From VXRD01 sp965242535 (lineage in GTDB: Bacteria; Latescibacterota; UBA2968): 64,000 nt of DNA. Position numbers and translations under genes: made by a program. Shown piece after piece: positions 51,296-60,356 of this stretch (position 1 is the stretch's first letter; each line of letters begins with the position of its first letter). The DNA is taken from the NCBI GenBank assembly GCA_965242535.1, contig OZ251458.1, forward strand, positions 62,001 through 126,000, read 5' to 3'. The notes beneath the pieces are model-generated. The model did no database searches. It had not been told where the DNA came from and worked only from the letters and a program-made list of their open reading frames with translations.

Positions 51296-52186
51296 ATGAC
51301 CGAAAAAGAACGCTATTACTGGGATCTGACGGGGTATCTCGTCTTGCGCGGCGTGTTTCCAAAAGGAGATGTCAGGGCCGCGAACGAGGCGATAGACTAT
51401 CTCGGCGAGGCGGTGCAAAGGGACGACGAGAGTCCCGAAGTCGAGTTGTTGCGCCAGCGCAGTCGCCCCAGCATCGAAAACGGCATCTTGACCCGCACGA
51501 CCAACGGCTATCCCTTTTTGTTGACCTTGCCCGCGCCCCATTGCGAGCCGTTTCGCAAAATGATCGCCCTGCCCGCCATTGTGTCGCGCCTCAACGCCAT
51601 GTGCGGCAAGGGGTTTCGGCTCGATCACGGGCCGCAGTTCATCGGGGGGATCAACGGCACCAAAGGGGGCACCCTGCACGGCGCGGGCGAACCGCATCGA
51701 GAAGCCGTGGCCTATCACCACCAAAACGGCACGGCGTATGTCGGCGGGGTCACCGTCACCTTTCAGTTGGGCGAATCGCCCACCGGATCGGGCGGCTTTG
51801 CCTGCGTGCCCGGGTCGCACAAGTCGAAATATCCCATGCCCAAGGGCGTGCGGTCGCAAGAAGACGAAATGGGCGCGGTGGCCGAACCGGATTTGCACCC
51901 GGGCGACGTGCTCTTTTTTATGGATGGCGCGCAAACCCACGGCACGCATCCGTGGACCGCTGATTTTGAACGGCGCTCCATCTTGATCAAATACGCCTCG
52001 CGCACCGCGACGAGATCGGGCATATCGCAACCCATCGCCCCGCCCGAGACGTATTGGGACGAAGAGATCGTCGCGGGCATGACCGAAGAACAGCGCGCCG
52101 TCATGTATGGCCCCTACTCAAACACAGGCGCGCACGCGCTCAGTTTGGATATCGGCAAAGACGGGACGGTGCATTTGGAGAACTAG
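51296..52186 (+). CDS. Phytanoyl-CoA dioxygenase family protein, paralog 4 of 4
   Basis: A 296-residue paralog beginning MTEKERYYWDLTGYLVLRGV. It contains GKGFRLDHGPQFIG, GAGEPHREAVAYHHQNG (HRE in place of HRD), GGFACVPGSHKSKYPMP, FFMDGAQTHGTHPW and RRSILIKYASR. Glu may still bind iron, but the family normally uses Asp. AAAAGGAGC precedes the ATG. A clear Rho-independent terminator follows at 52210-52252, which ends the four-gene run. Confidence 0.88.
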   Translation: MTEKERYYWDLTGYLVLRGVFPKGDVRAANEAIDYLGEAVQRDDESPEVELLRQRSRPSIENGILTRTTNGYPFLLTLPAPHCEPFRKMIALPAIVSRLNAMCGKGFRLDHGPQFIGGINGTKGGTLHGAGEPHREAVAYHHQNGTAYVGGVTVTFQLGESPTGSGGFACVPGSHKSKYPMPKGVRSQEDEMGAVAEPDLHPGDVLFFMDGAQTHGTHPWTADFERRSILIKYASRTATRSGISQPIAPPETYWDEEIVAGMTEEQRAVMYGPYSNTGAHALSLDIGKDGTVHLEN

Positions 52187-52209
52187 CAGGCGGACTCAAA
52201 CCACAACGC

Positions 52210-52252
52210 AAAGGCCCTTGAAGATCTCATCCTCAAGGGCCTTTCTTTTTTT
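52210..52252 (+). terminator. Rho-independent terminator of the PhyH cluster
   Basis: AAAGGCCCTTGA (52210-52221) pairs perfectly with TCAAGGGCCTTT (52233-52244), followed by C and seven T. It lies 24 bases after the stop of the fourth PhyH gene. The following 150 bases (52253-52403) hold no gene or repeat that I recognise. Confidence 0.9.
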
Positions 52253-52403
52253 CGTTGTGCTTTGTCTGCATTCCCGTCCTCCCCTCGCCATCCCTCTACC
52301 CGTGCGTGCCATTTGAGACAATTTTTACGAGAGGTGAATGGCGATCAGCAGTTGATCCCATTGGTACTTCTTAACCGACCACCGACCGCGCTTTGTATGC
52401 CTA

Positions 52404-52568
52404 AGAAGCCATCTAAAAACTCGGGCCGCCATTGAGAGAGTCGCAAAAACATTCACTTTTCGCAGGTCAAAACCGTACAGACCGCGAAAATAGGACGCCT
52501 TGATTCCCCCCTTCCTCGCAGGAAGGGGGGCTAGGGGGGTAGGTCCCGATAATTTTTAGATGGCTTCT
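52404..52568. mobile_element. AGAAGCCATC MITE-like element, copy A
   Basis: It begins AGAAGCCATCTAAAAACTCG and ends AATTTTTAGATGGCTTCT, forming a 16-base inverted repeat. The interior has CATTGAGAGAGTCGC, TTCACTTTTCGCAGGTC and CCCCCTTCCTCGCAGGAAGG (a hairpin). It is about 165 bases. Its right end overlaps the stop codon of the aldo/keto reductase on the minus strand. Confidence 0.85.
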
Positions 52569-53499
52569 AAAGCCCCGCGGCGAAAAAGGCTTCGAACACC
52601 TCGTCGGGAACCGTTGCACATGCCGCGCGGACGTTGGCGGCGAGTTGGTCTTTGTCGAGGCTGCCGAGGGGGTTGCCGTGGATGCGGGTTTCGCGGATGG
52701 CGAATTGCAAGGTGAGCTCGAGCAGGTCGTGCCCGCGTTCTTCGCACCACAGGCGCATGGCTTCCGCGCGGTGGTGGTCGTCTCGCCAGCGGTCGCGGGG
52801 GACGAAGTTCTCAACCGGGACGCCCGTGAGAGAACCGCGCATGATGGACCAGCCGTTCATCACGCCCAAGTCGCGTTGGGCCGCCGCGGGCAGGATGTCG
52901 TCGCCGATGGTTTGCCGCAAGAGGTTGTGATCGCCAAAGCACAGGAAGCAATCCGTGCGCCCGGATTCGATGTGCGCGAGGTGGAAATCGTGGGGGCGCA
53001 TGCCGTAGCCGATGAAGTTGACCCATCCCCGCTCGCGCGCTTTTTCCAAGCCCTCGAGCGTGCCGCCCGGGGCGAGCGTGGGTTCGATGGCTTTGGGATC
53101 GTGGATGAGGAGCGCGTCGAAGTGGTCGATGCCCAAAATGTCGCGTTGGTCTTCTACGTCGGCGAGCACGCGCTTTGCCGCGTAGTCGGGCTCGCCCCGG
53201 CCGTAGCCCCCCCATTGGGCCGCGCTGTGGCAACAGACGCGCCCGCTGATGATGAGTTCATCGCGCCGGACAACGCCTCGTTTGATCGCGAGGCCGAGTT
53301 TGCGGAGGGAGTCGCCATAACACCGCGCGCAATCGAAGTGGTTGACGCCGATATCCACGGCAAACCGAATGAGGTCTGCGGCTTCGCCATCGGTGACCGG
53401 CCCAAAGTGGTTGCCAAACCCCTGCGTGCCAAATGGGATCACGGGGATGGAGAGTTCGGTTTTGCCCCAGCGTCGCCGGGGGACTTGCAGATCGGACAT
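52567..53499 (-). CDS. Aldo/keto reductase-like protein, altered C-terminus and active site
   Basis: A 310-residue aldo/keto reductase-like protein. HFDCARCYGDS gives the Asp and Tyr of the tetrad, and ALLIHDPK the His. The Lys position, normally in ISTK or ITSK, reads IISGRV, so Arg replaces Lys; activity may differ. The C-terminal part is DELLELTLQFAIRE-like, but the protein stops at FFAAGL, where the TAG is formed by the edge of the MITE-like element, so the original end was probably lost. The ATG at 53499 has AGGAG upstream. It lies 28 bases after the DUF2237 gene, probably cotranscribed. Confidence 0.8.
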   Translation of the reverse strand: MSDLQVPRRRWGKTELSIPVIPFGTQGFGNHFGPVTDGEAADLIRFAVDIGVNHFDCARCYGDSLRKLGLAIKRGVVRRDELIISGRVCCHSAAQWGGYGRGEPDYAAKRVLADVEDQRDILGIDHFDALLIHDPKAIEPTLAPGGTLEGLEKARERGWVNFIGYGMRPHDFHLAHIESGRTDCFLCFGDHNLLRQTIGDDILPAAAQRDLGVMNGWSIMRGSLTGVPVENFVPRDRWRDDHHRAEAMRLWCEERGHDLLELTLQFAIRETRIHGNPLGSLDKDQLAANVRAACATVPDEVFEAFFAAGL

Positions 53500-53527
53500 G
53501 GGAAAACTCCTGTCGAGAACGATGCCT

Positions 53528-53905
53528 TCAATCGTCCAAGGCGTGTGCGACGAGGTCGTCCATATCGACAAATTCGAGCGTGGAGATATGCGTACCCGGC
53601 AAAAAGACGGGCGGGGCGACGCCCGCGTCTCGGGCTTCGACCCAGCGTTGCACACACAGACACCAGCGGTCACCGGGCTCGAGGCCGGGAAAGCGGTATT
53701 CCGGCACGGGCGTGCTCAGGTCATTGCCCACGGATTGGGAGAACGCCAAAAATTCTTCGGTCATTTCCGCGCAGAGGATGTGCAATCCCAGATCGCCCGG
53801 CCCGGTGCGGCAACAGCCGTCTCGAAAAAACCCCGTCATCGGCTCGGTGCAACAATCGACGAGGTCTTCGCCAAAAACATTTTTTCCGCGGTTCAGATGA
53901 TTCAT
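53528..53905 (-). CDS. DUF2237 family protein
   Basis: A 125-residue protein with nearly all DUF2237 landmarks: KNVFGEDLVDCCTEPMTGFF, RDGCCRTGPGDLGLHILCAE, MTEEFLAFSQSVGNDLSTP, then PEYRFPGLEPGDRWCLCVQR. The four or more conserved Cys residues suggest metal binding, but the function of the family is unknown. The ATG at 53905 follows CTGGAG. The frame stays open upstream into a low-complexity repeat, which should not be translated. It is followed by the aldo/keto reductase. Confidence 0.9.
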   Translation of the reverse strand: MNHLNRGKNVFGEDLVDCCTEPMTGFFRDGCCRTGPGDLGLHILCAEMTEEFLAFSQSVGNDLSTPVPEYRFPGLEPGDRWCLCVQRWVEARDAGVAPPVFLPGTHISTLEFVDMDDLVAHALDD

Positions 53906-53924
53906 ATTTACTCCAGGTGAGAGG

Positions 53925-54063
53925 GGAGACGGGAGACGGGAGAAGGCCGCCCAACGGCCCCCAAAACCCGACGTACTTCGTTGGTGTGTACTTTTTTGAG
54001 ATGGGTCAAAATTTAACTCAAACGGGGCGGCCTCAAAATCCGATGCACTTTGTTGATGTGTGC
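53925..54063. repeat. GGGAGAC tract and a short direct repeat
   Basis: GGGGAGACGGGAGACGGGAG at 53927-53946 is the familiar low-complexity tract. It is followed by two related 35-base units: GGCCCCCAAAACCCGACGTA with CTTCGTTGGTGTGTAC (about 53955-53990), and GGCCTCAAAATCCGATGCAC with TTTGTTGATGTGTGCAC (about 54029-54065). Confidence 0.65.
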
Positions 54064-54072
54064 ACCGTTCCG

Positions 54073-55419
54073 TTAATTCGCGTATGGCACGGTGCCGGTT
54101 TCGTTGACGGTATATCCCCAGTGTTGGATATAGGCGGCGCCTGGGAGAAACGCGTCGTTTTGTGCGTCGAGGCGGCGTTGCAACCAAGCGTCCAATTCGA
54201 GTCGCAACTCCGCGTATTCGGGGTTGTCGATGAGGTTGTTCAACTGGAAGGGATCCGCGTCGTTGTCGTAGAGCAACCACGGGCCGTCCAGTGCGCGGAC
54301 GTACGTGTGTTGCCGCGTGCGGAGGCCGCGGTATTCGCGTCCTCCCTTTTCGCGCGTCCACTGCCCAAAGGGCTGCGGGCATTGCAAAAGGGCCGCGCCG
54401 TCCGAGGGATTGTCACCCCCGTTGAGATAGGCCGAATAATCCAGGCCTTCGACCGTGTCCGGGATGTCGATTCCGCACAGGCCCAACAGCGTGGGCATGA
54501 TGTCGGGGATGTCGATGGGGTCGTGGATTTCGCGGCCTTCGCGGCCAAATTGCGCGGGCCAGCGCAACGCGAAGGGGATGCGAATGGACTCGTCCCAGGG
54601 CTGTTGCTTTTTCGCGCTGCCCTGCGAGCCGAGCATGTCGCCGTGATCGGAGAAGAAGAGCAGGAGGGTGTCGTCGGCGATGCCCGCGTCGTCGAGGGTT
54701 TGGAGCAGGTCCCCCATGCAATCGTCGAGCGCGGTGCAATGGGCATAGTATCCCGCGATCCATTTTCGGGCGTTTGCCTCGGCATGTGGCGGCACATTGG
54801 GGCGCAATGGCACGTCTTCTGCGCGGTACATGGCGCGGTATTTTTCGGGCGCGGTTTCGTACGGCGCGTGCGGCGGCCCCCACGAGAGCGCGAGGAGGAA
54901 GGGGTTGTCCGCATTGCGATTTTGGATGTAGTCCCGCGCGTCTCGCGTTTGTGCGATGGCGTCGTATCCCTCCCAGACGAGTTTTTCGTCCGAGTCGTTG
55001 GCATAGTAAAAGGAGCGGTTGTAGTTGTGCGTGCATTCCAGCACTTTCCAGTAGTCAAAGCCCTGCCGATTTTCGGGGGGGATATACCGGGAGCGCCCAT
55101 TTGCATTGACGTGCCATTTGCCGATATAAGCGGTGTCGTAGCCCGCGGTTTTGAATGCGCGTGCAAGGCTCATCGCCCCGTCGCCCAAGGGGACATCGTT
55201 GACGAAAACGCCGTGCGTGAGGGGGTATTGACCCGTGAGCAGGGACGCGCGTGCCGGGCAACAGACCGAGCACCCGGAAACCGCGTGCGTGGCATGGATG
55301 CTTTGAGACGCGAGGCGGTCGATATTGGGGGTTTGCACACAGGAGTTGCCGGCATAACCAAACGCCTGTGCGCGCCACTGATCCCCGAAGACGAGGATGA
55401 CATTGGGAGATTCGGGCAT
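54073..55419 (-). CDS. Sulfatase (formylglycine-dependent)
   Basis: A 448-residue arylsulfatase-type enzyme. It shows PNVILVFGDQWRAQAFGYAG with the first metal ligands, and CCPAR at residues 53-57 whose Cys53 should become formylglycine. YIGKWHVNAN, GPPHAPYE and FFSDHGDMLG give the remaining Lys, His and Asp/His. There is no signal peptide. It belongs to the same broad group as the enzyme at 26080 but is not a close paralog. The ATG at 55419 is chosen because the conserved strand follows; AAGGAATTTCC lies upstream. It points away from the defence-like cassette. Confidence 0.9.
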   Translation of the reverse strand: MPESPNVILVFGDQWRAQAFGYAGNSCVQTPNIDRLASQSIHATHAVSGCSVCCPARASLLTGQYPLTHGVFVNDVPLGDGAMSLARAFKTAGYDTAYIGKWHVNANGRSRYIPPENRQGFDYWKVLECTHNYNRSFYYANDSDEKLVWEGYDAIAQTRDARDYIQNRNADNPFLLALSWGPPHAPYETAPEKYRAMYRAEDVPLRPNVPPHAEANARKWIAGYYAHCTALDDCMGDLLQTLDDAGIADDTLLLFFSDHGDMLGSQGSAKKQQPWDESIRIPFALRWPAQFGREGREIHDPIDIPDIMPTLLGLCGIDIPDTVEGLDYSAYLNGGDNPSDGAALLQCPQPFGQWTREKGGREYRGLRTRQHTYVRALDGPWLLYDNDADPFQLNNLIDNPEYAELRLELDAWLQRRLDAQNDAFLPGAAYIQHWGYTVNETGTVPYAN

Positions 55420-55530
55420 GGAAATTCCTTTGGTTTGAGAGGTGATCCCGCGCAAAATCGCGCTTATATTACGGGCGATCAAACCGCTTGTCAATATCTC
55501 TAGCGTGCGGAGTCAGAATGCGATTTGATG

Positions 55531-55606
55531 CGGGAGAGAAACACCCCGTATCTCCCGTCAGAATCGAGACTTGCCCAACCGCGATGATTTTGCTTAATTT
55601 AGCAAA
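55531..55606 (+). promoter_or_regulatory. Two inverted repeats upstream of the putative defence cassette
   Basis: TTTGCT (55589-55594) and AGCAAA (55601-55606) form a perfect 18-base inverted repeat with a TAATTT centre, about 60 bases before the start of the cassette. A second hairpin pairs CGGGAGA (55531-55537) with TCTCCCG (55551-55557). The first could be an operator or an intrinsic promoter feature. No regulator gene is adjacent, so this is only a candidate. Confidence 0.35.
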
Positions 55607-55665
55607 CCCAAGTTCTCGTCGATAAAGACAAGGACAACTGCGACATTTTGTCATGAGGGGAAAAC

Positions 55666-58600
55666 ATGAATGCCATCTGGCTACAAAAGAAAATTCAACT
55701 TGGGAATCGCGCCAAGTTTGTTCTAAAGGGTGGGGACGCAGTCGCGGGTAAGCTCGTCGAGATCGGACAGGAGCATATCGGTGTTGAAATTGAAGACAAC
55801 CGAGAGCCGGCAGTGATTCCCATTGAAATGATCAGTTATTTTCAGCCTTTGGCAAACGAACAAACCGGTAGCCAAGTTTCAAATCCCAACGATGAGGCCA
55901 GCGAGCCCTCGGCTGAGAAAGCGGGAGCGGGTGAGTCCGAAACCGAAGAATCGAAAGACGAAATTGAGATCGCGAAAAGAGAGGTCGAAATTAAAACGCG
56001 ATTTCAAGCCAAACGCCAAAGCGCGAAACTCGAGCTCAAAGAACCGGATTTTAAGCTGTCAGAGGAAGGATTGAGCGGTACGCAACAAAAACAAGCGTCT
56101 GCGGTCTGGAATCGCATCAAAGACAAATACGAATACGCGAAAAAGGTGAACGAGCTCGGCGCGACTTATGGCCGCATTCAACCCATCCTCACGGAGCTCG
56201 AGAACATGGCAAAGCGGTTTCAAAGTTCGGCGAGTGTAAAACGCCACCTCGCGTATTTCTATTTTTTGTCTAACAATCGCCAAGCCGCGCTCAAGTCTTA
56301 TCGCCAAGCCGCGATTGTTTCTGAAAATGAGATCGATTGGTACAACCTCGCCGTCGTCGCCCATGCCGCTGAAAACGAGGAATTGGCTTGCTACGGTTTA
56401 AGCCAAGTGTTCCATAAATCGCCAGCCACAAAGGAACAGGACGCTTGGTATCTGTATATCGATCTGTTGCTCAAGTGCAACAGCCACGGGGAGTTGATCG
56501 CGATCTGTCGCGCCAAGTCCGAAAAAATTTCGCAAGAGGAAACCGCGCTCCTGTTGGACACAGCGGTTTATCTCCTCATCATGGCAGACGAGGAACCAGC
56601 GGCGAGGGAGGCTTTGAGAAAATCCATCGCGGGTGCTTCGGTTTCCGATATTCGGAAAATTCTGATCCCCCTCAACCGAGAACCGACAGAAGGCTATCAA
56701 AGCGTCGTCAAAGAGTTTTCAAGGCCAGTAATCTCTGCCCCAGAAGACCAACTACCTCGCGGACATATTTACACCTACACGCGCTATAGACGCTCTGGCT
56801 TTATTCGAGACCAAAAGGAAACTGAATATTCATTTAGATTAAACGACATCAACGACTCGGCGTTGCGTGACGAAGTGCTCCGTTTTATGGGCACGCCGAT
56901 CCCCGTTGATTTCCAACCAACGCAAGGATATAGGGGACCGAAGGCGATCCGAATTTCTCGACACAGGACCATTCACGACTGGTACGAACTCGCCGAAAAT
57001 GTAGCGGACGCTGGCGACTACGGCGTGGCGATCTCGCATATCAGGCGGGTTCTTTCGATCAATAGGAATTACCCAAATGCACAGGAGAATTACGACAAAT
57101 GGCGGGAGTACGCACGGGTGATAGGCGTTCCAAGGGGATCGAGCTCTTTTGCCCGCGCCAAGCGGGCGCAGTTGGTCGAGAAGGATTTGGACAAGGCTGA
57201 GGAGTTTTTTCAACGGGCCATTTTACAAAACGACAATCTGGAATCCGCTGTGAACGATTTGGCATCGTTGCTGTCGCAACGCGGACGCTTTGAGGATGCT
57301 GTTAAGATCATCGAACAGAATCGGTCTCGGGTTCGCAACGAGCAATCATTGGAAAATTTGCTGACGAATATTTACAAAAAATTCGATGTTCATGACAAAG
57401 CGATTGCACTTTTGCAAAAGCAACTTCGACAGGCACCTACGCAAGAAAAAAAGGATATGATTCGCTGGCAAATTGCCACCTCTTACCTCGCCCTAAGCAA
57501 ATACGGAGAAGCCGAGAAGCTATTCAGAGAAATTCTGAAACGCCAACCGGATCGCATCTCCGCCAAACGCAACCTCGCCCTCTGTCTGTCAAGACAGGAA
57601 CGCTACGACGAGGCTGAAGTCCTGCTCAATCAAATTTTAGCCGTTTCGTCAGATGCAGGATCTAGCGCACTGCTCGAGGCCGTTCAGCAAGTCAAACAGA
57701 CTGGGGAGCAAACCCTTATTGACGAGATCGCCATCGAAACGGACCTCTCTGATTATTCGAGCGGTCAGATCAGCGCGTTCACTCAGTTCTTTTTGGATCG
57801 TTGCGACTTCACAGGCGTACCACCCGAGCGCGTTCAGTCAAAGACATTTAGGCGTTCGGATATTGATACCTTGATAAGTCTAGCGACCCAATTAGGCACA
57901 AAGTCGCCATCTGAACGTGCCGCTTATTACTTATCGGCCGCTAAAATCGAGATGGATATAGAAAATGAAGATACGAACAGATTTTATGTATATCTCTGTC
58001 GCTGTTTCGCCTCTAGAGGGAAGGCGGCAAACCATTTTGATGCAGTACGCGAATGGTATGCCGAAGCACTTTATGCCTACGATATGGGAAGGAAGACCCA
58101 AGGGCGTATTCGTGACGAGCAAGACGCTGTTAATGCACTTGTAGGATTCCTATATTCACTGCTAGAACAAAAGTTACCTCATTCTACTCCTTCTATTGAT
58201 GACACGGTAAAAGAGGTTATTAATCTCGTTGATTCCAAAAGGATATTTGATGACATCGCCTATCTCGTTTTTCGTAGCAGATATGCGGCAAGCCGTTTGC
58301 TCCGGCGTCTATACGATCAACGAGATTTGCGCGAAAAGGCCCTCCAATACCTCAAGGCTGAAGGTGTTCAGATTCCCAGTGCCGATCTGCCGCGCAATAA
58401 GTTCGTCTCTCTATGGGACGAATTGAGTGATAGACTCGCTGGCGAAACACGCGATCTCAACACCGAGTTACACCATTTCAACCACTTTCAATTGACGACA
58501 GCTTGGTTGGAACATGCCATTGAACAGGCCGAGAGCATTGTTCCTCGCCTCCGATTCGATCTCGACCAAAACAGAATCCGCCATCTACAGGCTATCTTGG

Positions 58601-60345
58601 GGCGAGCTGTAGAGCTGTACAAAGAGGAACAGTTTGAAGCGCGAGAACGGCTATGCAACCAGATCAGTGCTTCTTGTAGCGGTTTGCTGAATGAGATCGA
58701 AGTGAGTCCGACCCGAGTATCTGTCGAGATGCTTTACCCGATTGTCGAAAACATCCAGAAAACTATCGGCGAATATCTCGATGAAATCTATGAGACTTCA
58801 AAGCCCGAAATCGCGTTGAGCATGCCCGTTGAAGATTACTCCGGCCATCAATCAAATATTGAAGTAGAGATCGTCATAGAGAATAAGTTGGGGTGTAGTC
58901 CAGCCGAAGGGCTCGAACTCATCGTCAACGAAGAGGCCGAATCGTTCGCGCTCGCTCAACCACAGATAAAATTAGAAGAATCTTTGTTGGGCGGAAGACC
59001 CCGCCATTTTACCATTCCACTGAAACTGACCGATCAGGCGTTGCAATCGGAGGCTTTTTCGATCTCGGCTTATGCGAGGTATCGCACCTCTGCAGGGACA
59101 ACTGAGAAAACGGATATTGAAAATTTTACGATACGGCTTTATTCGGCGGATGAGTTTCAGGACATTGTCAATCCATACAATGAGGGACCCGTCGTTAGCG
59201 ATCCAGATATGTTTTATGGACGCGATAGGATGATTGAAAACATCGCAAATTCCATTCGAGAAGCGCGGTCTCAGAACAAATGCGTCGTGATTTATGGACA
59301 GAAGCGAGCCGGTAAATCCTCAGTCTTGTACCATTTAGAAAAATCACTTAAAGCCCAAAACCTCGTGATTTTGAATTTGGGAAATATCGGAGGATACTTG
59401 GACGAGCATTCCAAGGTGCCGTTTTCGCATCAAATTCTCCGGCTGATTTTGGGATCTCTCGAAGAGGCTATTGAAGATAGAATGGACGATGGCTTCAGTG
59501 CGTTGGATATTTCCTTTCCGACCGGGAGCGACTTCTATGAACACCCAGCGCCTATGATTTTGTTCAAAGAGGTATTTGACACTTTTCAACGCCGTGCATC
59601 TAAACGAGCGGATTGGCGAGATGTCCAACTGGTGCTTTTTATCGACGAATTTTCTTATATCTACGGACAGATTCTCGCGGGACACCTTCCCGAATCGTTC
59701 ATGAAAAACTGGAAGGCTTTGATGCAGGCCAACTATTTCAATGCCGTGCTCGTCGGGCAAGATGTGATGGAGCGATTTATAGAGACTTTTCAAAATGAGT
59801 TTGGAATCGCCCAAAGGGAAAGAGTCACGTACCTCGATGAGGCAGATGCGAGAAAACTCATTGTCGAGCCCATCTTGATCGGTGGATTAGAAGGCGAAAG
59901 CCGTTACCGCGAACCGCGTGCCATCGAACGCATTCTCGAACTCACCGCCGGCAGTCCATTTTACATTCAGATGTTTTGCAATCGTCTGGTTGAACACATG
60001 AATCAAAAACGGGCGATTTACGTCACGTATTCTTATGTCGAGCATGTGAGGAACGAATTGATGAGGGGACGAAACGCGCTGGGACTTAGCAATTTCGAGA
60101 ATCTGTACAATTCGGGAGAGGCGAATAAGCGCAAAGATGAGGATGTGTTAAAAATTTTGAAGACAATAGCGGTTCATAGCCAAACGGGGCCGTGCAATAG
60201 AAGCCACATCAATTGCGAGACGGAATTGCCCCTGGATGAACTTCTCGATGAGTTGGTCGACCGAGATGTCATAAATCGAGAGCGGGAATATTATTTTACC
60301 ATTGAGGTCAGTCTGTTCAAGGAATGGCTGATCGCCAATGGATGA
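55666..60345 (+). CDS. Large Sm-like/TPR/AAA ATPase, first gene of a putative defence cassette
   Basis: A 1559-residue protein in several parts. Residues 1-65 look like an Sm-like barrel (RAKFVLKGGDAVAGKLVEIG). An acidic linker is followed by many TPR-like helical pairs from about 180 to 680 (YNLAVVAHAAENEELACYGL, AEKLFREILKRQPDRISAKR). More helices run to about 1040, then a CARDB-like beta-sandwich to about 1170. A STAND/AAA-type ATPase domain has Walker A GQKRAGKSS (1211-1219) and Walker B LVLFIDEF (1322-1329). A winged-helix-like end closes the protein. This sensor-plus-switch build is common in phage-sensing proteins. ATP binding is probable; its trigger is unknown. GAGGGGAAAAC precedes the ATG. 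Codons around 57.8-58.3 kb are more AT-rich than elsewhere. Confidence 0.8.
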   Translation: MNAIWLQKKIQLGNRAKFVLKGGDAVAGKLVEIGQEHIGVEIEDNREPAVIPIEMISYFQPLANEQTGSQVSNPNDEASEPSAEKAGAGESETEESKDEIEIAKREVEIKTRFQAKRQSAKLELKEPDFKLSEEGLSGTQQKQASAVWNRIKDKYEYAKKVNELGATYGRIQPILTELENMAKRFQSSASVKRHLAYFYFLSNNRQAALKSYRQAAIVSENEIDWYNLAVVAHAAENEELACYGLSQVFHKSPATKEQDAWYLYIDLLLKCNSHGELIAICRAKSEKISQEETALLLDTAVYLLIMADEEPAAREALRKSIAGASVSDIRKILIPLNREPTEGYQSVVKEFSRPVISAPEDQLPRGHIYTYTRYRRSGFIRDQKETEYSFRLNDINDSALRDEVLRFMGTPIPVDFQPTQGYRGPKAIRISRHRTIHDWYELAENVADAGDYGVAISHIRRVLSINRNYPNAQENYDKWREYARVIGVPRGSSSFARAKRAQLVEKDLDKAEEFFQRAILQNDNLESAVNDLASLLSQRGRFEDAVKIIEQNRSRVRNEQSLENLLTNIYKKFDVHDKAIALLQKQLRQAPTQEKKDMIRWQIATSYLALSKYGEAEKLFREILKRQPDRISAKRNLALCLSRQERYDEAEVLLNQILAVSSDAGSSALLEAVQQVKQTGEQTLIDEIAIETDLSDYSSGQISAFTQFFLDRCDFTGVPPERVQSKTFRRSDIDTLISLATQLGTKSPSERAAYYLSAAKIEMDIENEDTNRFYVYLCRCFASRGKAANHFDAVREWYAEALYAYDMGRKTQGRIRDEQDAVNALVGFLYSLLEQKLPHSTPSIDDTVKEVINLVDSKRIFDDIAYLVFRSRYAASRLLRRLYDQRDLREKALQYLKAEGVQIPSADLPRNKFVSLWDELSDRLAGETRDLNTELHHFNHFQLTTAWLEHAIEQAESIVPRLRFDLDQNRIRHLQAILGRAVELYKEEQFEARERLCNQISASCSGLLNEIEVSPTRVSVEMLYPIVENIQKTIGEYLDEIYETSKPEIALSMPVEDYSGHQSNIEVEIVIENKLGCSPAEGLELIVNEEAESFALAQPQIKLEESLLGGRPRHFTIPLKLTDQALQSEAFSISAYARYRTSAGTTEKTDIENFTIRLYSADEFQDIVNPYNEGPVVSDPDMFYGRDRMIENIANSIREARSQNKCVVIYGQKRAGKSSVLYHLEKSLKAQNLVILNLGNIGGYLDEHSKVPFSHQILRLILGSLEEAIEDRMDDGFSALDISFPTGSDFYEHPAPMILFKEVFDTFQRRASKRADWRDVQLVLFIDEFSYIYGQILAGHLPESFMKNWKALMQANYFNAVLVGQDVMERFIETFQNEFGIAQRERVTYLDEADARKLIVEPILIGGLEGESRYREPRAIERILELTAGSPFYIQMFCNRLVEHMNQKRAIYVTYSYVEHVRNELMRGRNALGLSNFENLYNSGEANKRKDEDVLKILKTIAVHSQTGPCNRSHINCETELPLDELLDELVDRDVINREREYYFTIEVSLFKEWLIANG

Positions 60346-60356
60346 GGAGAAAGCCA

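Noticed and set aside
48621..52030. Long minus-strand frames (over 500 codons) opposite the PhyH cluster
   Set aside because: They mirror high-GC codon use of the real genes, have no start signals and show no family motifs.
53906..54382. N-terminal extension of the DUF2237 gene
   Set aside because: The extension translates a GGGAGAC tract and a direct repeat; DUF2237 homology starts at 53905.
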